Positions 26,801 to 31,948 of a stretch of 64,000 nucleotides of DNA are shown here, in pieces. The notes under the pieces were generated by a model. That model was not told the origin of the DNA. It searched no databases and saw only the letters and a list, made by a program, of their open reading frames with translations. Position 1 is the stretch's first letter. Every line of letters starts with the position of its first letter. The position numbers and the translations under genes are program-made. This stretch comes from Actinomycetes bacterium (GTDB lineage: Bacteria > Actinomycetota > Coriobacteriia > WRKU01 > WQUG01), in the NCBI GenBank assembly GCA_031272275.1, contig JAISUC010000011.1:18843-82842 (forward strand). The letters are read 5' to 3'.

Positions 26801-28143
26801 GTTGCCGGGGGAGCAGTCGCCGTGTTGATGGCGGCATCTCCCGAGCCGTCGGCGATGGTTTTCAGTGAGGTCATCTGGCTGAAGTCGATGGAAGTGAACT
26901 TGAAGTTGTTGAATGCCAGACCTGCGCCGGCGTCACTGTTGACCTCGACCAAGGGCTGGTTGGTGTCGGGACGTACTCCCGGTAAGACCAGGTTTTTATA
27001 GGTCGCGAACTTTGCGGCACCCAGCGTGCTGAATCCGGTCAGTTTGTTGTTGTCATAGCTGAAGTCCTGGTACTGCCACACGGACAGCGTACCCGTTTTG
27101 TCGGGGATGTATTGTGCCATGACACCTGCCACAACGCTGACTTTGATGTTTTTCGAGCCGACATTGCCGTATTGGTCGACGACCGAATAGCTGACCGAGG
27201 TGTCGGACGGATACGAGGAATCGATCGTCGTCGGGGTGACGGTGATGTTGGCATCGGGGATCGCTTGGCCGTCCACACCGCTGACGGCACTGACCCAGCT
27301 GCGGAGCACGGTCTCATCAATGGTGGTGTTGAGCTCGACAATGCGGTTGGTCGCCGTGATGACCGGGGCTGCCACGGCGGGTTTGTATTCAAAGGTGACC
27401 TCGGCGCCGGTGGCTGCCGTCACGGTTTTGGTGTCGGCCACGGGGCTGTATCCGGCAACTGTGGGCGCGGTGATGCTGACGGTGTCACCTGCGGGGAAGA
27501 CCTGATCGGTCGTATAGTCGGCACCCAGCACCTGATCGGAATAGATGGGGTTCGGGCCGTCGGGGGCGACCTTGTTATCAACACAGTGGACGGTAATGGT
27601 GACCGGGTTTATCGCATAACCGTCGCCTGCTTTGACGTTGCTGGTCAGTGCGGGGTTCGGGGTCGCGATGATCACGCGCACGACACTGCCGTTGCCGTCG
27701 AATGCGTCGGCCGCGATCGAGGTCACACTGTTCGGCAGGTTCACCGTGGTCAGCGCGTTGTTCGCGAACGCCTTGGCCGCGATGGTGGTGAGGTTTGCCG
27801 GCACCGTGATGCCCGTCAGGGCGTCGTTGGCAAACGCGTTGGCACCGATACCGGTGATGGTGGTACCCGAGATAGTGTTCGGTATGGTGGGCGCATGGTC
27901 ACTGTTCAGCTTGGTCTTGCCTGCAGTGGACAGACCGGTGATGGTGGCACCGCTGCGCGTGAAGTCGCTGCCGGTCCAGGTGGCGGCGTAGCTTAGCTGT
28001 GGCATCATCGACCACAGCATGCTGCAGGCCAGAATGAACGAGATCAGGCGTCTGCCGCCGCCGCGGGCCTTTATGAGTGCGTGACGCAATGCGCGGATAC
28101 GCGCGGTGAACGTGCGGTGAAACCAACCCTGTAATGTATTCAT
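11809..28143 (-). CDS. Giant cell-surface adhesin: LRR, MucBP, Cna-B and SdrD-B repeats
   Basis: A 5444-residue exported protein. The ATG at 28143 follows GAGGGAGACAG. A long signal peptide (RRLISFILACSMLWSMMPQLSYAA) is followed by a short BspA-type LRR block, a MucBP-like domain (about 150-240), a long LRR region (about 340-1150, units like LETIGNQAFAHIKVTSLTL) and a second MucBP-like unit. A large adhesin-like middle comes next (about 1250-2400). About six Cna-B/SpaA domains follow (about 2400-3170) with paired Lys (ITKTGG, VLTKYK) and Glu (YTIKEMSAP, YYLQEVASP) suited to isopeptide bonds. Fifteen SdrD-B repeats (about 3172-5360) carry DxDxDG calcium sites. The C-terminus has RPGSTG, a hydrophobic helix and HRRTRKEA, a sortase-like wall anchor with a non-canonical motif. 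It is probably a host- or surface-binding fibre. Confidence 0.92.
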   Translation of the reverse strand: MNTLQGWFHRTFTARIRALRHALIKARGGGRRLISFILACSMLWSMMPQLSYAATWTGSDFTRSGATITGLSTAGKTKLNSDHAPTIPNTISGTTITGIGANAFANDALTGITVPANLTTIAAKAFANNALTTVNLPNSVTSIAADAFDGNGSVVRVIIATPNPALTSNVKAGDGYAINPVTITVHCVDNKVAPDGPNPIYSDQVLGADYTTDQVFPAGDTVSITAPTVAGYSPVADTKTVTAATGAEVTFEYKPAVAAPVITATNRIVELNTTIDETVLRSWVSAVSGVDGQAIPDANITVTPTTIDSSYPSDTSVSYSVVDQYGNVGSKNIKVSVVAGVMAQYIPDKTGTLSVWQYQDFSYDNNKLTGFSTLGAAKFATYKNLVLPGVRPDTNQPLVEVNSDAGAGLAFNNFKFTSIDFSQMTSLKTIADGSGDAAINTATAPPATAKGVFTNQTLLTTIDLSPLESLEYIGVNAFLGATSVQSINFSGLDNLKTIGVSAFQWIYLSTSSTLNLNGLKRLETIGNQAFAHIKVTSLTLNDLPKLKTIGMSSFYRTTELKTLVIEGLPELEIINNSAFECYTKSGTYPGSKLESLTIKDCPKLETIAQQAFQTAPLTTLSLENLPGLKVIGLNCFAGERERGASGTTPLGCELTTLDLSGAPNLEVIGIAAFRNLQITTLDLSANKHLKLIRRDAFKQVPLTSISFDGLTELTTIGAYAFYKATLTKLDLTDCASLEYISYDPTDEVAKETAPTGGAVNENAATGWGAGAATETLNMPSSNIYSQAALFGEVEDGYPTDPAPTTGFYGRAAFGYAQLSTLDLSGNPHLKFLGGFEKAQLTKLDLSTCPELQAIGPFAFRDSPMFALGIAGLSNLKAIGRAAFAQSKMTDLDLSGDRNLLTIWDDAFVRAPLTHLDVTGLAKLKRIGPRAFKGAILTELDLTEMPNLTWLDDLCQNEGRIDTRLVGVAGEPANGATPAGQARTNWTIAQTFLASPITYLDFSKSSKLKILGGSAFQMYAGTTIDFSGCTSLELIGAGLFDQSWGGYLVTPTNPTAGEVNTKLTSISFKGCTNLKRIEFASFWGKTAVTSIDFTGCENLEVIEHGSFQGPKIDVLDLSDATHFKAITAASELADGRYYWSSWRANHAFDSSTLRYVIIGGISPENTSGNIYNQTLSATDAGTPTSTGVGPSDQWFNLNKSVPIYVLDKTKLGGSSTSTADDVVTHNGYVMNPVNIKIRMVEAGNTSHILMPDRQVSMTLPANGNVTLSAPNVFGYTATASSKTQHFELPEHPSPTAIAGTMVFEYNTAPTSGYAAYHVVEIPGTVDAPIGELLTVDIGAMMSGITGKIDAGSKIEVLYDPAYVSFQGAASSSYYSFANDASQGILTITLLSDIAAGVRQASTTTWRLAQGPTQQNASFPLYATLINTSGVPIAVADPYVYLSGYYDAPTIQKIANDGHGDEWRDDVGINLGAIHQPRDDDNNLVAGVNTPWSYGDVKYDAPGKTAVLTYKFKVTNVRRNIDTFTYIDTIPTYIKVDQTDGSLETVPAEFVPARNPGWVVTRTDMQGRALEVQRTYTNVKMNVPTPELVLGFPFALDVQEWENEISFHMTIDDPGGSEFYTLAADPTLPLGRSETLDPALVGQPVSFEASDTINTPTAPTYPGNFSKWAIAPHFTGDKTFDGQIIPITQGWFWDTNAEKTGEFLWEIGIRAAWGQGEVDEFGGYYNGQKIYAGDPWPTGWLSKNISYEDVIDGVYADASQPDGKRRGMDTRMYFSGVDPTGTNGTANNISAKRGNTNGYAPARVTAYHWDGTKDVVVLDRQNVVGKLDFTAAGLTVAQQQSITRITVTESIKVIKPGDTSEEVYFYTKLKNPAGAENNFKQIAVTYYQTNGEPLAAWPLTSHRQTDNPLTGVDESYYFDADFPLGYYHNYGTVTRTNVRTLLDGTVTQRTYSAVDEHSFRIHPVNAGIGLSKDRNGGSETVYATQSDGTPSQMSYRLMIDVYDGVDEVMPDGFDTVLNNVTIIDVLPDNFNYDTFTPSNEFKLAATGLTVTYVDKDTAAASATYNHINAPLLVIKANTLTLAKLVKSGSKALSDAGIVGVLSGKVAKTAPSGVALVNNAYMTYANDPSAVHQGVGDSSNWETTDTNNPFGATGVLKASARVNVIGISSLLAEKTIRAMQADGSYGPWSATGIQTSGVVGNTNNFEYRLTVSNAWPSPYDGVQVLDVLPYADDKAIVPNMSWYRGPRYSEFQDANTDVIAGPPATAVTVTGTLNGGTPMTASDYVVEYLMSNNPIPDSFGNGVTADVWYATPPAGYTWRNQAQVAALGTWSDIWARQVRAVRVREVNPTAEMIKPDTLEVRIKMKAPTLSTAAATIAQPGMRAYNTFAYGADNSPLLETLSVYNELKDNPATIIMKKTAGTTANELTGAGLNGATFGLYDTTTGDLLMTATSGTLDNNHAQLDAAWFTSATNKTGWVVFPSDTSSPNWTSTNGSTLDTAKLWRGDYIVKEISPPAGYLPSDLIRTVNANSFVLTAPGTTTSPVAKLAYYSNTAEPVYGNLNITKTGGAGTAAAGVPFLITQVSSPYQTYSVVTDSAGKISLEHIPVGNYTIKEMSAPGILTPTGEFTVAVAASTVTIATAPAAPYASGTYAPTVSGNTVTIRNAYVNVTLLKLAALTESARAMAETDMTPSSGKALSGVQFRLYQGVPNTGTLVGTYATDATGKITFTNLVANTWYYVSEVAPPTDYVAIITPIRFQVNNAGQIVNASSVAYRSDMLIVKNLLNIQPAEITITKTKYTPSANGQLASNGTLGTIDPATGFAGVQFLIDKYDDTTGTYVNVPSLTGTTDSTGKVVITIPVPALGNYRIRESVPAGYLSQSTADYMYFSVASSTQIQKFTFSYTNTPIQPVIVKGDIARVYNPSIADERTNLAADAATLTSMGLTPHQMVRSDGMIQLIAGLGGATYEVAEYTGSVYLGTPDATYTVTTAADGSFTIPFGLVFAEGHTYTFREITAPYGYMLSETLTIYQPSYEAVSMKANGGKWITLEDKVPSHRIVLTKYKADNENELAGAQFLLYYADGTSVTTTLTTDAQGTLIVNNLNPGIYYLQEVASPPQYSVRPGYGKVTITGITDRIFPQIPVHADTIGATTPVLWADVTSSDTTVDAFVKVSDPRKYEITGSLWLDRDIDGVREANEPAIDGITVSLYQADGTTPAVDVWGNPVTATVTGNTWVFSDQETPTATPWLDGHNYAFDNLPAGNYVVVFTDGTGADLGRYSLSPKDAGGDDAVDSDANSTYTHTNPDTTTTDYQGSTVGTYSPDELTAATIPGVSIVNNPADEVWQSKHHDVGLWLPRTVSGLVWEDRNRNGVQDAGEDLISGVTVTLVNASTGVTVTADRDGNPITPQVTDATNGYVFTNLPDGEYYLVFTSTAGPGGANLGDYETTLRLTGTANEDKDSDVDGRYTNLHDLVDMSTQANHVISVDGTASASEHNDAGLFKPYVLAGLVWDDRDLDGIQDPDEPAIDGVKVSLEVWDASANGGSGGWVAARDDQGNLVPSQVTESSTATQTGFNYCFTALPAGQYRVTFESDTQWLGACDLTASDVGADDTVDSDATAHTTDGTGKLVTVSIDDAATLLSLTNTDSVSNDIGLRRTYEVSGLVWEDRDNDGLQDPGEPALAGVVATLFVQNPSSGAWTQVTTDAHGGTITPQTTTTAILNGHNYLFEDLPYGTYKVVFTDNVSGALLGEFGVSATNVGSDDTIDNDGVGGHDANGTLTSATIDGITLPADSLVDGWSSRNNDLGLTRSFEINGLVWEDTDNDGLVDSSEAPIPGTTVTLEVWDATANGGSGGWVPAHDVTGAVVPSQLTTDNAGAPSATYNYRFDDIPEGTYRVTFSDPSGNTLGDMSVTKRDVGSNELIDSDATQHGSGEGTKTATVSGIDTGPGIGTNGVVSGVNCGLVPNAEISGLVWDDADNDGIRDTGEVLLADGCLVVVYESDGTTRAHHIDGTLVATETVTVADYGLSGHTYEFTELPPGSYVVTLYDPSGTVLGVYGVTRAKVGNDPTVNNDAVGVYTGGVTDRAQAAVGGTDYDGNGHAYNIDFGLVKTYDISGLVWEDTDNDGVRDPGEPAIGDLTVNLLVRDPITGEYVPATDSQGTTYTAVVTTDTATGNTNWKFENLPEGDYKVVVTDGSGTTLADYEVAKKDVGTDDRLDSDAVAAKNDNSDLTTATVDVGYVTRDIDTVGIGLVPSYEIRGTVWNDTDNDGIRDSGETPLPGSSVQLNVWDPSANGGSGDWVPAVHVDGTPVLPQTVTTDTASAGYGYRFDELPAGTYQVIFSDPTGATLGDYSATKINQGTDDLRDSDATQTVLPNGSKTATISNIVLDPSVTGNISTGNDLGLSASYDINGYVWDDQDNDGIKDTGEPLLPGTTVDLEVWDPTANGGNGDWVPAHHTGGDIVLSIVTTDTDNGYNYLFEDLPQGEYRVVFTDPSEATLGDMSVTRANQGTDELLDSDATQTALPGTGKQGNIGGIIVGPSTVATGGASTGNNMGLTKNYEMSGLVWEDSDNNGIRDIGESLIGTGCVVVIYQADGTTRARHIDGSVVATESINNAGYVANDYTWHFEELPDGEYVIILYDPTGTVFGTYGVTQRRVGTNTVVDNDAVGIYTDNVTERADAAVGAADYDANGSARHIDFGLVQAYDLNGLVWNDADNDGVRDPGEDLMPGSTVTLYVWDADANGGAGGYVPATDISGAQVPPQVVTTDTASAGYTYHFVNLPEGTYQVVFTDPAGGAEGGWSVTRADQGGDDRLDSDATQTVVNGAKQAVISGIVLDPSTTTTDNVSGGNDVGLTPCYDLGGIVWDDEDNDGIRDLTEPLLPGTTVDLEVWDPTANGGGGGWVPATHTGGDPVLSVVTTDVDLGGGNYVFTDLPEGQYRVVFTDPSGDTLGDMSVTQTGQGADPLLDSDATQTATPGGGKQGNIGGIIVGPSTVTSDGVSVGNNMGLTKNYEISGLVWDDRNNNGVRDGSEVLIGDGLQVVVYLPDGTRARHIDGSVVATCIVDNSLYATDGYTYYFEELPPGSYTVTLLDAAGNVLSDYSVTRHQVGGNTTIDNDARGTYSGGGTDRADAVVGNANYDSDGSARHTDFGLVKTYTIDGLVWQDTDNDGVRDAGEPPIAGVNVNLYVKDPTTGQYVPARDSEGNLYPPYVTTTQVTADGNYHFVNVPQGDYRLVFTDGSGTKLADYEVAKKDVGDDRYDSDGTGTRNARGDLTQAAAAAGVITTDTAHIDIGLVPSYDVGGLVFDDKNGNGKQDPGEGPKAGIIVTITDPNGNPVYDLDGKLVGPVTTTGSVDSDGNNYRFDHLPAGDYTVTLRDADGNVVGSYTIHNPRIGSATAAKPPVYAYKKPAVAKPAPAPTPVRPGSTGEVAWSWIVVMVLLAAAVASFALHRRTRKEA
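12010..18633 (-). repeat. Fifteen tandem SdrD-B coding repeats (about 450 bp each)
   Basis: Units begin with variants of GLVWDDTDNDGIRDxGE and end near the next Y-x-I-x-G. By their internal sequences they fall into types recurring in the order A-B-C-D-A-B-D-A-B-C. Type A has LGDMSVT, type B has RARHIDGSVVAT, type C has LADYEVAKKDVG, and type D has VVTTDTASAGY. This implies growth by duplication of multi-unit blocks. Confidence 0.85.
18199..18213 (+). repeat. Copy of dispersed 15-mer (GGGGGAGTACGTCCC) inside the giant gene
   Basis: One base differs from the GGGGGAGTGCGTCCC word seen at 43788 and 62113. A further copy of this variant, in reverse orientation, lies at 15713-15727 in the same gene. 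Confidence 0.6.
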
Positions 28144-28375
28144 TTCTGTCTCCCTCGTGCCCCGGTGCTGCCCCCTCCTCGTGAAGAACAGCATGCGTGA
28201 AATCGCAACGGTTACAGTTTAGCGCAATTTAGGTCCATTGTGGTAAAGAAAAAGTGCCAATGCACCCGTGGCAATACAGCGGGTGTGCGGCATCACCCCG
28301 CGAACGTCATTGCGAGGGAGCGGGTTTGCGTTGAGGGCGCGGAGCGCCATCAACGGCGCCGTCGAGTCCGCAGTG

Positions 28376-29137
28376 TCAGCCCAGAACCAGACCGACGGGG
28401 CAGTGATCACTCCCCAACACTTCCGGATACAGCGGCGTCGACTGCACGCGCGAAAACATTCGGCGCGAGCATAACACGTAATCGATGCGCCAGCCGACGT
28501 TGTTCGCACGGGCGTTGGCGCGGTAACTCCACCAGGTATAGGCGCCGGTCACGTCGGGGTGCCGTTCACGAAAACAGTCCACGATACCGTCACGCCCGGC
28601 ATTAAGCAGCTGCCCGAACTTCGCGCGCTCCTCGTCGCTGAAGCCGGGTTTTCCCACATTGGGGGCGGGGCGCGCCAAATCAATCGGCTGATGTGCCACG
28701 TTCAAATCCCCACAGATGATAACCGGCTTATCTGCGTCCAGTTCGGACACAAAATCGCGAAAGGCGTCTTCCCAGCGCTCGCGAAACGCAATGCGCGCCA
28801 GTTCCGGTTGCGCATTCGGCGCGTATTCGCAGACGACCCAATAGTCCTCGAATTCGCACGCAGTCAGTCGACCCTCGGCGTCAAGCGCACTGTCCCCCAC
28901 CGCGCGCAACACCTGCACAGGTTCGGTTCGCGTGAACACCGCCGTGCCCGAATAGCCCTTTTTTTCAGCATAGGACCAGACCTGCGTATACCCCGGCAGC
29001 TCCAGATCGATTTGCCTTGCCTGCAGCTTTGTTTCCTGCACGCAAAACACATCCGCATCCAGCGCGGCAAACACATCCGCAAATCCCTTTTTGACGACCG
29101 CACGCAGCCCGTTCACATTCCACGAAACCAGTTTCAT
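28376..29137 (-). CDS. xth: Exodeoxyribonuclease III (AP endonuclease)
   Basis: A 253-residue EEP-fold nuclease of base-excision repair that cleaves at abasic sites and trims 3' blocks. The Mg-binding and catalytic motifs are in order: MKLVSWNVNGLRA, VFCVQETKLQ, YSGTAVFTR, VIICGDLNVAHQPIDLA, YTWWSYRANARANNVGWRIDYVL and the terminal GSDHCPVGLVL. Length matches the family. It sits alone between two surface-protein genes, on the same strand. The ribosome-binding site is weak (GGGG about 14 nt upstream of the ATG). Confidence 0.95.
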   Translation of the reverse strand: MKLVSWNVNGLRAVVKKGFADVFAALDADVFCVQETKLQARQIDLELPGYTQVWSYAEKKGYSGTAVFTRTEPVQVLRAVGDSALDAEGRLTACEFEDYWVVCEYAPNAQPELARIAFRERWEDAFRDFVSELDADKPVIICGDLNVAHQPIDLARPAPNVGKPGFSDEERAKFGQLLNAGRDGIVDCFRERHPDVTGAYTWWSYRANARANNVGWRIDYVLCSRRMFSRVQSTPLYPEVLGSDHCPVGLVLG

Positions 29138-29214
29138 CTGCTGTATAACCCCATCTGATCAAACACGCTATCTGTACATCCGCCCTATCCGTTCATCCAT
29201 ATGTTCCGTCCGTA

Positions 29215-31482
29215 TTACTTTACGGTAATCGTGACCGATTTTTTGTGACTGCCGGCCCGAGCGGTCAGTTTCGCCTTTCCGGCTTTCAGCGCAACCAACC
29301 GACCGGTCGCATCCACCGCCAGCACAGCGGGGTTGGACGACGACCAGGTGACCGCCACATCGGTCGCCGACGCAGGCGACAGTTTCGCGCTGACCCGTTT
29401 GGTGGCGCCAATTGCCATCACGTGTCCGGCAGGCAACGCGGTCAGGGACACGCTCCCCAATTTCTTTGTTTTGCCCACGACGCGGATTTTCACCTTCACC
29501 GTTTTTCCCGCGCCCGGTTTCAGGCTGAGCGTTGCGCTGCCGACTTTCAGGCCTTTGATGGCGATGGACAGGCCTTTCAGCGTGCCCGAGCTGCCGCCCG
29601 GTCGGGTCGTAGTGGCGATCGTCGTGTCGCGCAGGCTGCCGTGCCCGCGTTTAGCCGCCGCCTTTGTGCCCGAGGTCACCGTCGCCACGCTGCGTTTGCT
29701 GCTGGACCAGGTGATGGTCAGCGTTTCGTTGGTCGCGTAATAGTCGGCAACGCGCAGGTGCAGCGTCTTGCCGCGGCGGATGTAGACCGTGCTGCGCGAC
29801 GAGGCCAGCGTCGGGTGCCCATAAGGCGCGCCGGTTTTTGCGGGACTGTAGCCGCCGGTTCCCCGTGCATTTTCGGCGGCGATGCGGAATTCGTAGGTCG
29901 CGCCTTCGGCCAGGCCGGTGACGGTGATGGTGGTCGCCGTGTTGGCCGCATGGGCATAGGTCGTCCAGGTCGCGGTCCCCGTTTTGCGGTACTGAATCGC
30001 ATAGGTCCGCAAGGGACCGTTGGCATCACGCGGGGCGATCCAGTACAAGGTCACGCGGTTTTTGCCGGCGGCTGTACGCGTGATGGTGGGCGGGTCGGGC
30101 AGACCCAGCGCCGCGTCGACGGCGGCGGCGGCGTTAATGGCTCCGACGCCGGTCCAAATGTCGGTGCCGGCGGCGGCGGGGCTTTGGGTGACGTCGACTG
30201 CGGTCTGAGTGATCAGCGCGGTCACCTGGGCTGCCGTCAGGTTCGGGGCGGCGCGCCAAATCAGGGCGGCGGTGGCTGCGGTATAGGGCGCCGAATAGCT
30301 GGTGCCCGCCGCCAACAGATAGTTACTGGACAGACCCAGTACGGCGATGTTGCTGCCGGGGGCGGCGACGTCCACCGCGCTGTTGTGCGTGCTGAAATAC
30401 GACGGCGCACCGTCAATGTCAATCGCGCCGACGCTGACGACCGGCGCATAGGCGGCCGGGTAAATGACGGGGTTCGCGGCGGTGTTGCCGTAATTGCCGG
30501 CACTGGCGATAACTAGGATGCCGGCGGCAATCGCATCATCGATCGCGTCTTTCAGGTAATCGGGAAAATCGGGACCGCCCAGCGACATATTGATGATGCG
30601 CGCGTTTTGTTTCTGCGTGATGTCGACGATGCAATCGGTAACCGCCGACAGATACAGCTGGTCCTGGTTGTTTGCGGCCTTATAGACGACGACGCGGTTA
30701 TCCCAAGCAGCTCCGGCAATACCGATCGCATTGTTGGTTGCAGCCCCGATCAGACCCGCCGTCGAGGTACCGTGAAACACGTCGGCGTCGGTATCGCCCG
30801 GATCCGGATTCACGTTGCTGTCGCCGTCGCCAAAATCATAGCCGGCGACGATATTGCCCCCGTGATCGGCAACCGACATATCAAACCCGGTGTCGATCAC
30901 CGCAACCGGCGCGGTCTGGGCATTCCCCGGCAACGTCGCCAGACGCGTCCACACATCGACCGCGTCAATCCCCGGCGAGGTGCGCAAACCCCAGCTACCT
31001 CCGTCGTCATCGTAGGCAAAATAGGGATCGTTCGGGGTGGCGGTATAGGTGACCTGGCTGTATGCGCGCGCATCGGCGCCGATTCGACGGAATAGTTTTG
31101 TTTGGGAGAGTGCGTCCCGCAGCTGTTTTGCCGCGTTCGCGGATGCGGTTTGCAGCACCAGTAAACTATGGGGGTGTGCGCTGTCGGGACGACTGACCAC
31201 TGTAAAGGTCGGGGTTGTTTTATCGCCGGTGAGCTGTTTGATGGTGGCGGTGATCTGCGGCACGGTCGTCGCCGGCTTCAGGGATGCGACGACGCGCGCC
31301 GGTTCGCCGGCCGCGTACGCCGTCGGGGCTGCGGCGAGAAGGACGGTGAGTACTGCTGCTGCGACCCACAGCATCCGTAACGCGATGGTGCCCATCGTCG
31401 TCGGATACCGGCCCGTTGTGGGCGGTGATGGGGGGATACCGATTATTTGCCGGGTAGCTGTTGTGCGCGTCGCGCGTGCCAT
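29215..31482 (-). CDS. Secreted subtilisin-family serine protease with FN3 and Big_2 domains
   Basis: A 755-residue exported protease. The ATG is fixed by GGAGGA six bases upstream; the frame is open for 90 codons further but without support. A signal peptide (LRMLWVAAAVLTVLLAAAPTAYAA) precedes a short propeptide-like region. The S8 domain has Asp in VAVIDTGFDMS, His in VFHGTSTAGLIGA, the oxyanion Asn in VIASAGNYGN and Ser in AAGTSYSAPYTAA. A fibronectin-III domain (YAIQYRKTGTATWTTYAH, AEGATYEFRIAAENARG) follows, then a stretch with two Ig-like domains (WSSSKRSVATVTS, WSSSNPAVLAVDATGRLVA). The C-terminal Ig domain resembles those of the GH25, deacetylase and LRR proteins in this window. No membrane anchor is seen at the C-terminus. 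Confidence 0.93.
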   Translation of the reverse strand: MARATRTTATRQIIGIPPSPPTTGRYPTTMGTIALRMLWVAAAVLTVLLAAAPTAYAAGEPARVVASLKPATTVPQITATIKQLTGDKTTPTFTVVSRPDSAHPHSLLVLQTASANAAKQLRDALSQTKLFRRIGADARAYSQVTYTATPNDPYFAYDDDGGSWGLRTSPGIDAVDVWTRLATLPGNAQTAPVAVIDTGFDMSVADHGGNIVAGYDFGDGDSNVNPDPGDTDADVFHGTSTAGLIGAATNNAIGIAGAAWDNRVVVYKAANNQDQLYLSAVTDCIVDITQKQNARIINMSLGGPDFPDYLKDAIDDAIAAGILVIASAGNYGNTAANPVIYPAAYAPVVSVGAIDIDGAPSYFSTHNSAVDVAAPGSNIAVLGLSSNYLLAAGTSYSAPYTAATAALIWRAAPNLTAAQVTALITQTAVDVTQSPAAAGTDIWTGVGAINAAAAVDAALGLPDPPTITRTAAGKNRVTLYWIAPRDANGPLRTYAIQYRKTGTATWTTYAHAANTATTITVTGLAEGATYEFRIAAENARGTGGYSPAKTGAPYGHPTLASSRSTVYIRRGKTLHLRVADYYATNETLTITWSSSKRSVATVTSGTKAAAKRGHGSLRDTTIATTTRPGGSSGTLKGLSIAIKGLKVGSATLSLKPGAGKTVKVKIRVVGKTKKLGSVSLTALPAGHVMAIGATKRVSAKLSPASATDVAVTWSSSNPAVLAVDATGRLVALKAGKAKLTARAGSHKKSVTITVK

Positions 31483-31622
31483 GTCGATTCCTCCGATGTG
31501 TCCCTCAAACCAAACCCGTTTTCCCTCAATCTGCACAGCCAGTATAGCAGGTCGCCCACCCGACAGACAGTGTGTGGTGCAGTATCGCAGGCTTAGGCAA
31601 ATAGCTTGCACATTGAGGAAGT

Positions 31623-31724
31623 TCTGTAGCGCGGCACTCCGTGCCGCCCCGTGAGCGCAACCGGTTTTGTTGCGCGAACACCTGACGTTGAGGACGCGCG
31701 CGCTCTGCGCATCCGAGTCAACGG
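31623..31724 (+). repeat. Dispersed repeat of about 100 bp, inverted copy at 38649-38750
   Basis: Reads GGCACTCCGTGCC, then GTGAGCGCAACCGG, TTTTGTTGCGCGAACAC and GACGTTGAGGACGCGC...GCGCATCCGA. The reverse complement of 38649-38750 shows the same blocks in the same order and spacing, with the palindromic cores altered but still able to pair. Confidence 0.8.
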
Positions 31725-31735
31725 CAGTGGGCGTA

Positions 31736-31750
31736 GGGACGCACTCCCCC
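31736..31750 (-). repeat. Copy of dispersed 15-mer GGGGGAGTGCGTCCC
   Basis: Exact reverse-complement copy (GGGACGCACTCCCCC), just upstream of the BMP promoter candidate. Confidence 0.7.
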
Positions 31751-31772
31751 AATATTTAGTTGAATTTAGGGC

Positions 31773-31800
31773 TGGACACCCCAAGATATTGTGGTATCGT
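31773..31800 (+). promoter_or_regulatory. Candidate promoter of the BMP transporter operon
   Basis: TGGACA (five of six consensus), 16-nt spacer, TATCGT. The transcript would have a leader of roughly 140 nt; no known purine riboswitch pattern was recognised in it. Confidence 0.35.
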
Positions 31801-31948
31801 TATCACCATACGGCGCGCCGGCTGAGGGGAGTCCAACGTGGGCACGTCGGGTCGGTAATTGGAAAGACAAAGACGGGAAGAACAGGAAAGAACGGGTCAG
31901 ACATCGGACGGGGAATCCGGATCGACAGAAAGGGAAAAGGAGCGAAAT

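Larger units (their letters stand above)
31483..31948. other. Intergenic region between subtilase and BMP operon
   Basis: 466 bp with no convincing gene. It contains a dispersed repeat (31623-31724), a copy of the recurrent 15-mer in reverse orientation (31736-31750), a candidate promoter (31773-31800) and a leader of about 140 nt for the BMP gene. Confidence 0.6.

Noticed and set aside
31483..31752. N-terminal extension of the subtilase
   Set aside because: A strong GGAGGA-ATG pair and signal peptide define the start at 31482, and the upstream part covers a dispersed repeat.
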